From Serratia silvae (GTDB lineage Bacteria; Pseudomonadota; Gammaproteobacteria; Enterobacterales; Enterobacteriaceae), in the NCBI RefSeq assembly GCF_023282985.1, contig NZ_JAGQDC010000003.1, forward strand, positions 248,001 through 312,000: a stretch of DNA of 64,000 bases, in the 5' to 3' direction. Position numbers and translations under genes: made by a program. The notes below the pieces were generated by a model that did no database searches, had not been told where the DNA came from, and saw only the letters and a list, made by a program, of their open reading frames with translations. Shown in pieces: positions 10,023 to 17,678 of this stretch (positions are counted from its first letter, which is position 1; each line of letters starts with the position of its first letter).

Positions 10023-10048
10023 AAAATCCGGGGCTTCCCGGTTTTTTT
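10023..10048 (+). terminator. Rho-independent terminator after cysS
   Basis: Stem CCGGG/CCCGG (10028-10032 and 10037-10041) with loop GCTT, followed by seven T (10042-10048). The T-run is on the plus strand, so it ends cysS transcription after the repeat element. The convergent regulator gene ends just beyond. Confidence 0.85.
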
Positions 10049-10053
10049 ATGCC

Positions 10054-12231
10054 CTAAGCATGGGCTTCGCTGAGCAGCCGCTGGTTGATGTAATCAATGG
10101 CTTGCTGCGGATCCATTATCTTGTTCACGACGTTGGTGACGCCCTGGCCGATAATGATCTCCGCATGGCGCAGGTTGAACAGCTCGCCCTGTAAACCCCT
10201 GGATTCACGGATGCCGGTACTAGGGTCATCCCGTAGCAAATTGAACCACGGATAAAGATGCAGAATGCGCTGGTTCTGATAGATGCTGCGGTGGGCGCTG
10301 TTACCGCCCAAAAGCACCAGATGCTCGGTAATTTCAGCCGAATACAGCCAACGGAAGAACTGCGCTACCTGCACCTTCTTATCACTGAAACGAGACATGC
10401 CTAACGAACCACCGCCCATCTGTGGGATGTTGCCCGGAACCGGCGCGTAACCAATTGCCGGTGATAGAGGGCTGTGGGCAACGTCGTTGAACAGATTCAT
10501 ATACATGATCAACATTGCCAGCTGACCTTGCTCAAACTGGGCCACCGCAGCGTTCCACCATTCACTGTTCAGATTGGTGGTGACGGTAAGCTGTTGCTGA
10601 TATTGCCGCAACGCCTCGATGGCGAATTCTGCCTCCAGTTGCACCGGTTTGTCTTGGTGCACTAGCCGCCCACCTAACGCGTAATAGCGCAGCAGATACT
10701 CGGTAGCAATTAACCCGGAACTACCGAGAGTCGTTGATGAACCTATCGGACGCTGCGGGTTACCGGGTTGATGAGTCGCCGTGAAAAAGGCCGTAATGTC
10801 ATCAAACTCGTCGAAACTGGTCGGGATCTTCAGCTCTTTGCCCGATTTCTCATAGAACATGCGTTTGACCGTGGGGTCTTCGAACAGATCGCGGCGATAG
10901 AACAGCAACTGGGTGCTAGCATCAAACGGTAACGCATAGGCTTTGCCATCGATCAGGCTGAAATGATGGCCAATTTCAGCCGAGAAGTTTTCCAGCAGTT
11001 CTGGTAGCTCTGGCGCGATCTCTGCCAACGGCGTGAGGGCCTTTGCCGCAAACCAGGGGAGGCAGGCCATATCGATACGCAGTAAATCGTAATAAGGATG
11101 CAGATGCAGATTCGAGAGGATCTCAAACACTTCATCATAAGGATAAACCGCGAGATTAACCTTGATGCCGGTCTGGCGATAGAAATGCGGCAACAGCTTC
11201 TTTAACGCATCGGTGGATGGGCTAGGCAGGATCAGCATGTTCAGCGTTTCACCCTGCTCAGAAACGGCGGGCATGGGTTGAACGTCGAGAGCAAAACCAC
11301 GGCTATCCAGTATCTGCTCATCGGCTAGTGTTACCAATCCGCAGATATACCGGGCGATTTCCAGGCCCAGCCGGGCGTAATCCATCTGGTAGTGGTACTG
11401 ATTGGCTACCACGGCAGGTTCGTTATCGCTGAGCTGCCAGATCGGCGGGCAGGGGGCAGCGCTACCCAGATAGGCCGCCTGCGTCAGGCAACGGGCTTTT
11501 TCACTGTCTTGAGCAATCAGTATTTGTGGCGGCTGGCCGGCAAAAAAAGCAAAAGCGGCGGTGTGACATTCACTGGCCGGTGACGGAACGATCGTTAACT
11601 GGGTCGATGGGCTTAACTGCGCCAACGTATCTTTCAATGCATCGACAAAACACTGGCCGTTGGTATAAGCGAGTGGCTCACAAAGCACGCCAACGTGCGT
11701 GGGTTGTTCGCGGGCGATTTCGCTAGCAATGTCTTGGCCCGCCTGGCAAAAGTTCAGGTTGAATGTGGCCTTAGCCTGCGCTGGATGACGGTAGACAAAC
11801 AGGATCTGCTCCGCTGGCAGCCGCAGCGCCTGATAATAGCTTTCGCTGTCGGCAAGGCAGGAGACCGTAACGATGGTTTGGTAGGATTTTGCGGCCAGCG
11901 TCTGCAAGATATCCCTTTCAGCTGAGGGCAGATCGTTGGTAACGTACAGATCCAGATCGCCTGGGAAAGCAGATCGTAACGATTGCTGAAGCCCGCGGTA
12001 GAGCTGGTGATACTGCTCGCTGTTGATATCGGGCAGGATCAGTGCAACGCCACTGCTTTTGCTGGCGCGTAGCGACTGCGCCTGGGCATTGATCTGATAA
12101 CCCATTTGCTGGGCAGCCTGTTTGACCGCTTCGATCTTTTCAACGCTGACATTGCCGCGCCCGTTGAGCACGTTGGAAGCGGTGCCGTGTGATACCCCCG
12201 CCAGCTTCGCTATATCCTTGATAGTTGCCAT
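10054..12231 (-). CDS. LacI-type regulator fused to an ABC-type extracellular solute-binding domain
   Basis: About 725 aa in three parts. Residues 1-50 are a LacI helix-turn-helix (MATIKDIAKLAGVSHGTASNVLNGRG). Residues about 55-320 are a LacI/GalR-like periplasmic-binding fold (SSGVALILPDINSEQYHQL...). Residues about 330-715 resemble family 1 ABC solute-binding proteins (LPHFYRQTGIKVNLAVYPYDEV, GKAYALPFDASTQLLFYRRDLF). There is no signal peptide, so the binding domain must work in the cytosol as sensor. The start at 12231 puts ATG after GGTGGGAAA; a 25-residue upstream extension is not family-like. It is divergent from the hydrolase-transporter operon, its likely target. The ligand is unknown; sugar or nucleoside is inferred from the transporter. 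Confidence 0.85.
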   Translation of the reverse strand: MATIKDIAKLAGVSHGTASNVLNGRGNVSVEKIEAVKQAAQQMGYQINAQAQSLRASKSSGVALILPDINSEQYHQLYRGLQQSLRSAFPGDLDLYVTNDLPSAERDILQTLAAKSYQTIVTVSCLADSESYYQALRLPAEQILFVYRHPAQAKATFNLNFCQAGQDIASEIAREQPTHVGVLCEPLAYTNGQCFVDALKDTLAQLSPSTQLTIVPSPASECHTAAFAFFAGQPPQILIAQDSEKARCLTQAAYLGSAAPCPPIWQLSDNEPAVVANQYHYQMDYARLGLEIARYICGLVTLADEQILDSRGFALDVQPMPAVSEQGETLNMLILPSPSTDALKKLLPHFYRQTGIKVNLAVYPYDEVFEILSNLHLHPYYDLLRIDMACLPWFAAKALTPLAEIAPELPELLENFSAEIGHHFSLIDGKAYALPFDASTQLLFYRRDLFEDPTVKRMFYEKSGKELKIPTSFDEFDDITAFFTATHQPGNPQRPIGSSTTLGSSGLIATEYLLRYYALGGRLVHQDKPVQLEAEFAIEALRQYQQQLTVTTNLNSEWWNAAVAQFEQGQLAMLIMYMNLFNDVAHSPLSPAIGYAPVPGNIPQMGGGSLGMSRFSDKKVQVAQFFRWLYSAEITEHLVLLGGNSAHRSIYQNQRILHLYPWFNLLRDDPSTGIRESRGLQGELFNLRHAEIIIGQGVTNVVNKIMDPQQAIDYINQRLLSEAHA

Positions 12232-12315
12232 TTTCCCACCGCTTTGAGCCGCCTGTTTTGATGCTAACACCGGCATGGTCGCTTCGCTATCTCGATTTCT
12301 ATCCAAGCATAAAAG

Positions 12316-12329
12316 TTGGATCGTTCCAT
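12316..12329. promoter_or_regulatory. Candidate LacI-family operator near the fusion regulator gene
   Basis: TTGGATCGTTCCAT is a near palindrome (ideal TTGGAACGTTCCAA) with a central CG, the hallmark of LacI/GalR operators. It lies about 85 nt upstream of the regulator start, so it would fit autoregulation. A similar site is at 12508. No experiment or alignment supports it; the role is inferred. Confidence 0.5.
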
Positions 12330-12507
12330 AATTAAATGACTGTTATTCGTACTTAATTAAACCGATATCACAAAATTGATGAATAACGTAATAATGACCA
12401 GTTATTATTTTTAGTTAATTGATTTTAATAAATATTAAATTAAGTTTTTGAAGCCGATCACCAATATGCATTGCAGTGTTAACCGTTTTTTGGTCTCAGG
12501 ATTAATA

Positions 12508-12521
12508 TTGACACGTTCCAA
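12508..12521. promoter_or_regulatory. Second candidate LacI-family operator, overlapping a TTGACA box
   Basis: TTGACACGTTCCAA shares the right half CGTTCCA and the CG centre with the 12316 site. Its left half is a perfect -35 hexamer TTGACA (12508-12513), though no good -10 was found at 16-18 nt. It lies about 78 nt upstream of the hydrolase gene. A further inverted repeat CCTTCGT/ACGAAGG (12527-12533, 12545-12551) lies between. The 12232-12598 gap holds these sites and AT-rich promoter-like DNA but no gene. Confidence 0.5.
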
Positions 12522-12598
12522 AATCACCTTCGTGGTTCACCTTAACGAAGGCGATAGGAACGATAGGTCAGTAATGTACTGAATAAAAAGGATAAAAA

Positions 12599-13420
12599 AT
12601 GAAAATACATTTCCTGGGATCGGCTGCCTCTGAAGGGATCCCCAATCCGTTTTGCCGCTGTGAACATTGCCAACAGGCCCGTTCTCTCAAGGGGAAAGAT
12701 CTGCGTACCCACTCTTCGGCGATTATTGATGATGTGATGTTGATCGATGTCGCCCCGGAGTTCAGCCAACAGTTGTTGCGTGATGGGCTGGACGCAAGTG
12801 GCTTCACCGACCTGCTGTTTACCCACACCCATCCAGACCATTTCAACGTCGGTGAGCTGTTTAGCCGCATGGAGGGCTACGGCTTCGATATCGACCATCC
12901 ATTGGAGATTTTTGGTAACGACCGGGCGATCAACGGCTGTGCTGCGGTACTACCGGGTTACAGCAAACAGCGTTTTGGTTTCCACTGCCTGGTGCCTTTT
13001 GTCACCGTAGAAAGCCATGGCTACAAGATCACTCCGCTGCTGGCCAACCACGCCAAGTGGGAGCTGTGCTACGTGTATGTGATCGAAAAAGACGGCCAGA
13101 CGATTTTTTATGGCCATGATTCTGGCTGGTTCCCAGAACTCACCTGGCAGTGGCTACAGGGCAAAGCGCTGGATTTGGTGGTGCTGGAATGCACTTACGG
13201 TTTCAACGGCGACGATCGCACCGACAACCATATGAGCCTGGAAACCGTGTTTGCCGCCCAAGAGAAGCTGCGTGCGATGGAGTGCCTGCATTCCGGCAGC
13301 CAGATCGTGGTGTCGCATATTTCTCACAGTGGCAAGTTGCTGCATGAGGAACTGGTGGCGGCCTGCCGCGATAAAAACATCACCGTTGCGTATGACGGCC
13401 TGACCATTAACGTGGCATAG
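12599..13420 (+). CDS. PhnP-like metallo-beta-lactamase fold hydrolase
   Basis: A 273-aa metallo-hydrolase. HTHPDH (about residues 76-81) is the HxHxDH metal motif. The N-terminal CRCEHCQQA is a zinc-binding Cys cluster as in PhnP-type phosphodiesterases. Further metal ligands are expected at His (NHAKWE), Asp (GHDSG) and His (SHISHSG). PhnP relatives cleave cyclic phosphodiesters; the true substrate here is not known. The start has AAGGATAAAAA just before ATG. First gene of a three-gene operon with a NupG-type transporter (11-nt gap), suggesting cytosolic breakdown of the imported compound. Confidence 0.82.
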   Translation: MKIHFLGSAASEGIPNPFCRCEHCQQARSLKGKDLRTHSSAIIDDVMLIDVAPEFSQQLLRDGLDASGFTDLLFTHTHPDHFNVGELFSRMEGYGFDIDHPLEIFGNDRAINGCAAVLPGYSKQRFGFHCLVPFVTVESHGYKITPLLANHAKWELCYVYVIEKDGQTIFYGHDSGWFPELTWQWLQGKALDLVVLECTYGFNGDDRTDNHMSLETVFAAQEKLRAMECLHSGSQIVVSHISHSGKLLHEELVAACRDKNITVAYDGLTINVA

Positions 13421-13431
13421 GGGGAGATCTC

Positions 13432-14667
13432 ATGGACTTTAACAAGACTCCTCGCCTGCTGATCATGATGTTTGTGCAGTATTTCATGCAGGGTGCCTGG
13501 AATATGACGATGGGCCTGGTGCTGAGCACCTACGGCATGGCCGCCATTATCGGTTCATCATATGCGTTGCTGGGATTGGCAACGATACTCTCGCCGCTGT
13601 TTATCGGCATGGTTGCAGACCGCTTCTTTGCTTCGCAGAAAGTCATGGCGATCCTGCACCTGATCAACGCCGGGGTGATCCTGTGTGTACCGCAGTTTAT
13701 CGAGGCGCAGGACACCACCATGACGTTGGTGATGATCTTCCTGGTCGGGTTGCTGTTCTATCCAACCACCGCGCTGGCCAACAGCATCAGCTTTAGCCAT
13801 ATTAACGGCGTGAAGTACTTCCCGGTGATCCGCGTGTTTGGCACCTTCGGCTTTATGGCGATAGGTTTCATCATCGGGCAGATGGGATATTCCGGCGATA
13901 CCATGACCTGGTACATTGCTTCGGCCGCTGGGGTGGCATTGGGGCTGTACTGCTTTACCTTGCCGGATACACCGCCGAAGGCCAAGGGCAGCACCTTCAC
14001 CCTGCGCGATCTGCTGTGCCTGGATGCGCTGTCGTTATTTAAAGATCGTAACTTCTCCATTCTGATGCTGAGCATCTTTGTGTTGATGATCCCCAAAACC
14101 GCCTATTCCGCCTATATACCTGTGTTCCTGAAAGCGCTCGGGTTTGATAATGCCGCCTCCATGATGCAGGTAGGGATCGCCTGTGAAGTGGTGTTTATGT
14201 TCCTGCTTTCGTTCTTCTTACTGAAAGCTGGCTTCAAGGTGACGTTGATGATGGGCGCAGTGTGCTGGATCATCCGCTCGGTGCTGTTCTCTCAGGCTGC
14301 TCTTGACGCCAACATGACGTTTGTCCTGATTGGCCTGATGCTGCAAGGCTTCTGCTGGGACTTCTTCTTTACGGTGGGGGATATCTATGTTGACCGTAAA
14401 GCACGGCCCGAAATCAAAGCCCAGGCACAGAGTCTGCGCTTTATCGTCTCCAATGGTTTTGGCTTGCTGTTCGCTTCCACCATTTGCGGCCAGATCTTCA
14501 ACAACACCGTGACAGAGCAGGGGCCGCAGGCGTTACCGCAGTGGGAAAGCTTCTGGCTGTTCTCGGCGATTATCGCCGCCGTTGTCTCGGTCTTCTTCTT
14601 TATTTTCTTCAAGGACGATCTTTCTAAACAGAAAACACCGGCGGCAATGAAACCCGCGCAGCAATAG
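13432..14667 (+). CDS. MFS transporter of the nucleoside:H+ symporter (NupG/XapB) family
   Basis: A 411-aa inner-membrane protein with about 12 hydrophobic segments. The N-terminus (RLLIMMFVQYFMQGAWNMTM) and GMVADRFF between helices 2 and 3 are typical of the nucleoside symporter branch. Start ATG at 13432 after AGGGGGAGATCTC. It sits between the PhnP-like hydrolase and the MgtC gene (8-nt gap) and is probably controlled by the divergent LacI fusion. A nucleoside-like substrate is inferred from family only. Confidence 0.85.
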   Translation: MDFNKTPRLLIMMFVQYFMQGAWNMTMGLVLSTYGMAAIIGSSYALLGLATILSPLFIGMVADRFFASQKVMAILHLINAGVILCVPQFIEAQDTTMTLVMIFLVGLLFYPTTALANSISFSHINGVKYFPVIRVFGTFGFMAIGFIIGQMGYSGDTMTWYIASAAGVALGLYCFTLPDTPPKAKGSTFTLRDLLCLDALSLFKDRNFSILMLSIFVLMIPKTAYSAYIPVFLKALGFDNAASMMQVGIACEVVFMFLLSFFLLKAGFKVTLMMGAVCWIIRSVLFSQAALDANMTFVLIGLMLQGFCWDFFFTVGDIYVDRKARPEIKAQAQSLRFIVSNGFGLLFASTICGQIFNNTVTEQGPQALPQWESFWLFSAIIAAVVSVFFFIFFKDDLSKQKTPAAMKPAQQ

Positions 14668-14675
14668 GAAGCAAC

Positions 14676-15389
14676 ATGGACAGCTGGTTATCGGTGCTGG
14701 GCGGGTTGGGGCCGCTCCATCTGGCGACGGTAGGCAAGATAGTCGCGGCGTTTGTTCTGGGGGGCGTGATTGGCTTGGAACGTGAATCCAAGGGCAAGCC
14801 CGTTGGGTTTAAAACCTGCGTGATTATTGCCGTCGCCAGCTGTGTATTAACGGTGGTATCGATTCAGTCTGCGGAGTATTACGCCGAGATATCCGTCAAT
14901 ATTCGCAGCGATCCTATGCGGTTGGCCGCACAGATTATCAGTGGGGTGGGCTTCCTGGGCGCAGGGGTGATCTTGCACCGCCGTGATGACGCCATCTCCG
15001 GTCTGACGACCGCCGCGATCGTTTGGGCATCGGCGGGCGTGGGGATTGCCTGCGGAGCCAGTTTTTATTTGCACGCCCTATTGGCTACCGCGCTATTTTT
15101 ACTGGCGATAAAAATCAGCCCCTATATTTTCCTGCTGCAATCGAGGAATCAATATCTGGGGAAGGTCAAAGTACGGCTGATACTCGATGAGCAGGCAGGG
15201 TTAGCCAGTTTGATGGCCCAGCTTAACCAGCAGAGAAACCTGATCGATGCGATGACAATACGTGACGTCAAGAAACACAAGATCGAAGTTAACTTTAAGC
15301 TAACGGTAAGGAAAAGGACGACCCTGGACGAACTGTATGGCACGTTGCGCGCGATGCAACACGTGTGCTTCGTTGCATTGGAGCATTAA
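14676..15389 (+). CDS. MgtC/SapB family inner-membrane protein
   Basis: A 237-aa protein. The hydrophobic N-terminal half (about residues 1-150, five helices) carries GGVIGLERESKGKPVGFKT, SGVGFLGAGVIL and GLTTAAIVWASAGVGIACG, the MgtC core. The C-terminal soluble part (about 155-237) resembles the ACT-like tail of MgtC. Classical MgtC inhibits ATP synthase and helps growth at low magnesium, but being third in a transporter operon is unusual and its role here is unclear. Ribosome site AGGAAGC 3 nt before ATG. Confidence 0.85.
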   Translation: MDSWLSVLGGLGPLHLATVGKIVAAFVLGGVIGLERESKGKPVGFKTCVIIAVASCVLTVVSIQSAEYYAEISVNIRSDPMRLAAQIISGVGFLGAGVILHRRDDAISGLTTAAIVWASAGVGIACGASFYLHALLATALFLLAIKISPYIFLLQSRNQYLGKVKVRLILDEQAGLASLMAQLNQQRNLIDAMTIRDVKKHKIEVNFKLTVRKRTTLDELYGTLRAMQHVCFVALEH

Positions 15390-15405
15390 CGGGTTTTGGT
15401 GGATC

Positions 15406-15443
15406 AAAAATGCCGGGTAGCTTAGCCGACCCGGCATTTTTTT
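15406..15443. terminator. Bidirectional terminator between mgtC-like gene and ybcJ
   Basis: Eight-bp stem TGCCGGGT/ACCCGGCA (15411-15418 and 15429-15436) flanked by AAAAA on the left and seven T on the right, so it can stop both convergent transcripts. Confidence 0.88.
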
Positions 15444-15459
15444 CCTGGCGGTTGAACAA

Positions 15460-15672
15460 TCAGGCTTTAACCGTGACGTTCATGCCTTTGTAGCTGACCT
15501 TCTGGCCATCAACGATCTTGCAGCGCTTACGCGTTTCGACCTGACCGTTTACCTTGACCTGCCCTTCGGCGATCACTTCTTTGGCGGCACCGCCGCTGTC
15601 ACACCAGCCCTGGAACTTCAGCAGATCGCACAGTTCGACATGAGGGTGACCTTCCAGATTGAAAATTTCCAT
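15460..15672 (-). CDS. ybcJ: YbcJ, small S4-like RNA-binding protein
   Basis: A 70-aa S4-type fold protein that lines up with E. coli YbcJ over its whole length (HPHVELCDLLKFQGW near the start, EGQVKVNGQVETRKRCKI in the middle, the RNA-contacting S4 strand-turn). Probably an RNA-binding accessory factor in ribosome-related work; the precise target is unknown. It follows folD by 11 nt on the minus strand and is likely cotranscribed. Confidence 0.92.
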   Translation of the reverse strand: MEIFNLEGHPHVELCDLLKFQGWCDSGGAAKEVIAEGQVKVNGQVETRKRCKIVDGQKVSYKGMNVTVKA

Positions 15673-15683
15673 ACTGCCTTAAC

Positions 15684-16550
15684 TTAGTTAGGTTGAACGT
15701 CGTGAAATTCCTCGCAGGCTTGCAAGGTATTTTGGATCAGTGTAGCAACGGTCATGGGGCCGACGCCACCTGGAACCGGAGTAATGTAGGCCGCGTGTTG
15801 GCTTGCGGCTTCGAAGTCTACGTCACCGACTACTTTACCACTTTCCAAACGATTGATGCCGACATCGATCACAATCGCACCCGGTTTGATCCAATCACCG
15901 GGAATAAAGCCCGGCTTGCCCACCGCGACGATCAACAGATCGGCATTTTCGACGTGGTGACGCAGGTTCTTGGTAAAGCGGTGTGTGACGGTGGTAGTAC
16001 AGCCAGCCAGCAGCAGCTCCATACTCATCGGGCGGCCAACGATGTTGGAAGCGCCCACCACCACGGCGTTCAGGCCGTAGGTATCGATGTTATAGCGTTC
16101 CAGCAGGGTGACGATGCCGCGTGGGGTGCAAGGGCGCAGTTTGGGCGCACGCTGGCACAGGCGGCCGACGTTGTAAGGGTGGAAACCGTCCACGTCTTTA
16201 TCCGGACTGATGCGCTCCAGCACCTTCACGTTATCAATGCCCGCAGGCAAAGGGAGTTGCACCAGAATGCCGTCAATTTCTTTATCGGCGTTTAATTTGT
16301 CAATCAAGGCTAGCAGTTCAGGTTCGGTAGTGAAGGCAGGCAGATCGTAAGAGCGGGAGATAAAGCCCACTTCCTCACAGGCCTTGCGCTTGCTGGCGAC
16401 ATAAATCTGCGAAGCCGGATTCTCACCAACCAGCACCACCGCCAGGCCCGGCGCACGCTTGCCTGCCGCCAGACGTTGTTTCACTTGCTCAGCCACTTCG
16501 TTTCTAACCTGCTGCGCAATCGTTTTGCCATCAATAATCTTTGCTGCCAT
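15684..16550 (-). CDS. folD: Bifunctional methylenetetrahydrofolate dehydrogenase/cyclohydrolase FolD
   Basis: A 288-aa cytosolic enzyme that interconverts methylene-, methenyl- and 10-formyl-THF with NADP. Catalytic [13 protein letters not shown] (Tyr50, Lys54) is visible, DKDVDGFHP lies in the folate site, the [10 protein letters not shown] Rossmann motif lies near 166-175, and the C-terminal [10 protein letters not shown] is typical. The start ATG at 16550 gives [16 protein letters not shown]. Confidence 0.97.
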   Translation of the reverse strand: MAAKIIDGKTIAQQVRNEVAEQVKQRLAAGKRAPGLAVVLVGENPASQIYVASKRKACEEVGFISRSYDLPAFTTEPELLALIDKLNADKEIDGILVQLPLPAGIDNVKVLERISPDKDVDGFHPYNVGRLCQRAPKLRPCTPRGIVTLLERYNIDTYGLNAVVVGASNIVGRPMSMELLLAGCTTTVTHRFTKNLRHHVENADLLIVAVGKPGFIPGDWIKPGAIVIDVGINRLESGKVVGDVDFEAASQHAAYITPVPGGVGPMTVATLIQNTLQACEEFHDVQPN

Positions 16551-16776
16551 CAGTGAGGAAATCCATCATTTAAGAAAAGCGGGAGATGGCGCTATTTTGG
16601 CAGAAGAGAGGCGCGCTGTCAGGCTTTGGATCGGGATAATGCAGAGAATAAGCACACGATTGCGTACCGATTTATACTTTTTTTACACCAACGGAATGAT
16701 CCTCTACGCTTTTTTTACCTCCAGTCTTTTAGGCTTTACCCATTGCCCCTGGCGTTTGGGGGCCTATGGAGGCAGG

Positions 16777-16992
16777 ATGATGAAGACGATTACTCGGCTC
16801 TATCCATTGCATCATCCTGATGGAAATCCGCCGGATGAACAGCGACATATTGGTGAAACGGTGTTTGATTCCTCTCTGCATCCGGCGCAGGTGGCATTGC
16901 TACAGGCGCTGCATCGGCTTTGTAAGCCGAAGATCGCCCGTTCTTCATGGAGCCAGCGTATGGCGCAGTGGTTCCGAGGGGGTCAGGGATGA
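16777..16992 (+). CDS. Small hypothetical protein, first of a coupled pair next to argU
   Basis: A 71-aa basic protein (MMKTITRLYPL...). A good ribosome site GGAGG is at 16768-16772, 4 nt before the first ATG and 7 nt before the second at 16780, so either may start. No family recognised. Its stop overlaps the next start in ATGA. No terminator is seen in the roughly 225 nt gap to folD, which must hold both promoters. Confidence 0.6.
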   Translation: MMKTITRLYPLHHPDGNPPDEQRHIGETVFDSSLHPAQVALLQALHRLCKPKIARSSWSQRMAQWFRGGQG

Positions 16993-17294
16993 GGCATAGC
17001 GCTTTTCTGCTGGTGGCATTGCTGGCCGCAACGCCACTTTGCCGGGCATCGTTGAATACCCTGGCGGCAAATGAATTACCCAGGGCAACGCTGGTGAGGA
17101 CCTGCAATGTACTGAGCGTTCCGCAGGCCGATTGGGGTGATATCAACGCCGTGGTGCGATCGGCACGTGCCTGTTTGCCGCAGAAAGCGGGGCAAGGGCG
17201 AACTAAACGCTTGTTTGTACCTGCGGCCGGGCCGCAATGGGTTGATGATGCGGCATTGTGGCAGGGGATTAGCGTAACCAGATCATTGCGTTAG
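16989..17294 (+). CDS. Small exported hypothetical protein
   Basis: A 101-aa protein with a clear signal peptide (MRHSAFLLVALLAATPLCRA, cleavage near residue 20), so probably periplasmic. Two Cys remain in the mature part (TCNVLS and ACLPQK) and could form a disulfide. It overlaps the upstream gene by 4 nt (ATGA) and is likely translated with it. No family recognised. The argU tRNA follows about 140 nt downstream. Confidence 0.6.
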   Translation: MRHSAFLLVALLAATPLCRASLNTLAANELPRATLVRTCNVLSVPQADWGDINAVVRSARACLPQKAGQGRTKRLFVPAAGPQWVDDAALWQGISVTRSLR

Positions 17295-17436
17295 GGTGAC
17301 TTATCATGGCTTTTGTGTGCGAAAAATAGCCATAAAGCACCTCTGCCGCCGCCACAGAGTCAAAAGGCATTGACTCAATAACCTCTGACCGTATAATCCA
17401 ACTCCGCAACCTCGGTTGCCGCATCCGCATTTCAAT

Positions 17437-17513
17437 GCGCCCTTAGCTCAGTTGGATAGAGCAACGGCCTTCTAAGCCGTAGGTCACAGGTTCGAGCCCT
17501 GTAGGGCGTACCA
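17437..17513 (+). tRNA. argU: tRNA-Arg (anticodon UCU)
   Basis: A 77-nt cloverleaf with encoded CCA. Acceptor GCGCCCT pairs with AGGGCGT. The anticodon loop CTTCTAA contains TCT, and the T-loop is GTTCGAGCC. It closely matches E. coli argU, which reads the rare AGA codon. The 3' half is the classical target of P4-like integrases, and an integrase gene begins 166 nt downstream in the same direction. Confidence 0.98.
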
Positions 17514-17530
17514 TTTTTACTTCTCCCAGC

Positions 17531-17620
17531 GTCTACTCAAATCTACTAAACCCCTCTATAATGCCTGATACAGCTGATATCACCGTATCCCAACGTCTAC
17601 CTAGTTCTACTGAAATCTAC
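17531..17620. repeat. Candidate integrase arm-type repeats (left side)
   Basis: Five copies of a short TCTAC element, several followed by T, lie between argU and the integrase: GTCTACT (17531), ATCTACT (17541), GTCTAC (17595), TTCTACT (17605) and ATCTAC (17615). Inverted copies (AGTAGAC, TGTAGAC) appear at 18924-18940 behind the integrase. Close repeats flanking int are usual for arm-binding sites; the function is inferred. Confidence 0.45.
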
Positions 17621-17678
17621 ATGCATGTGGGGGTATATCTGGTGGTATGTCCAGGTTCAATGAAGTGGGGTACCCCCA

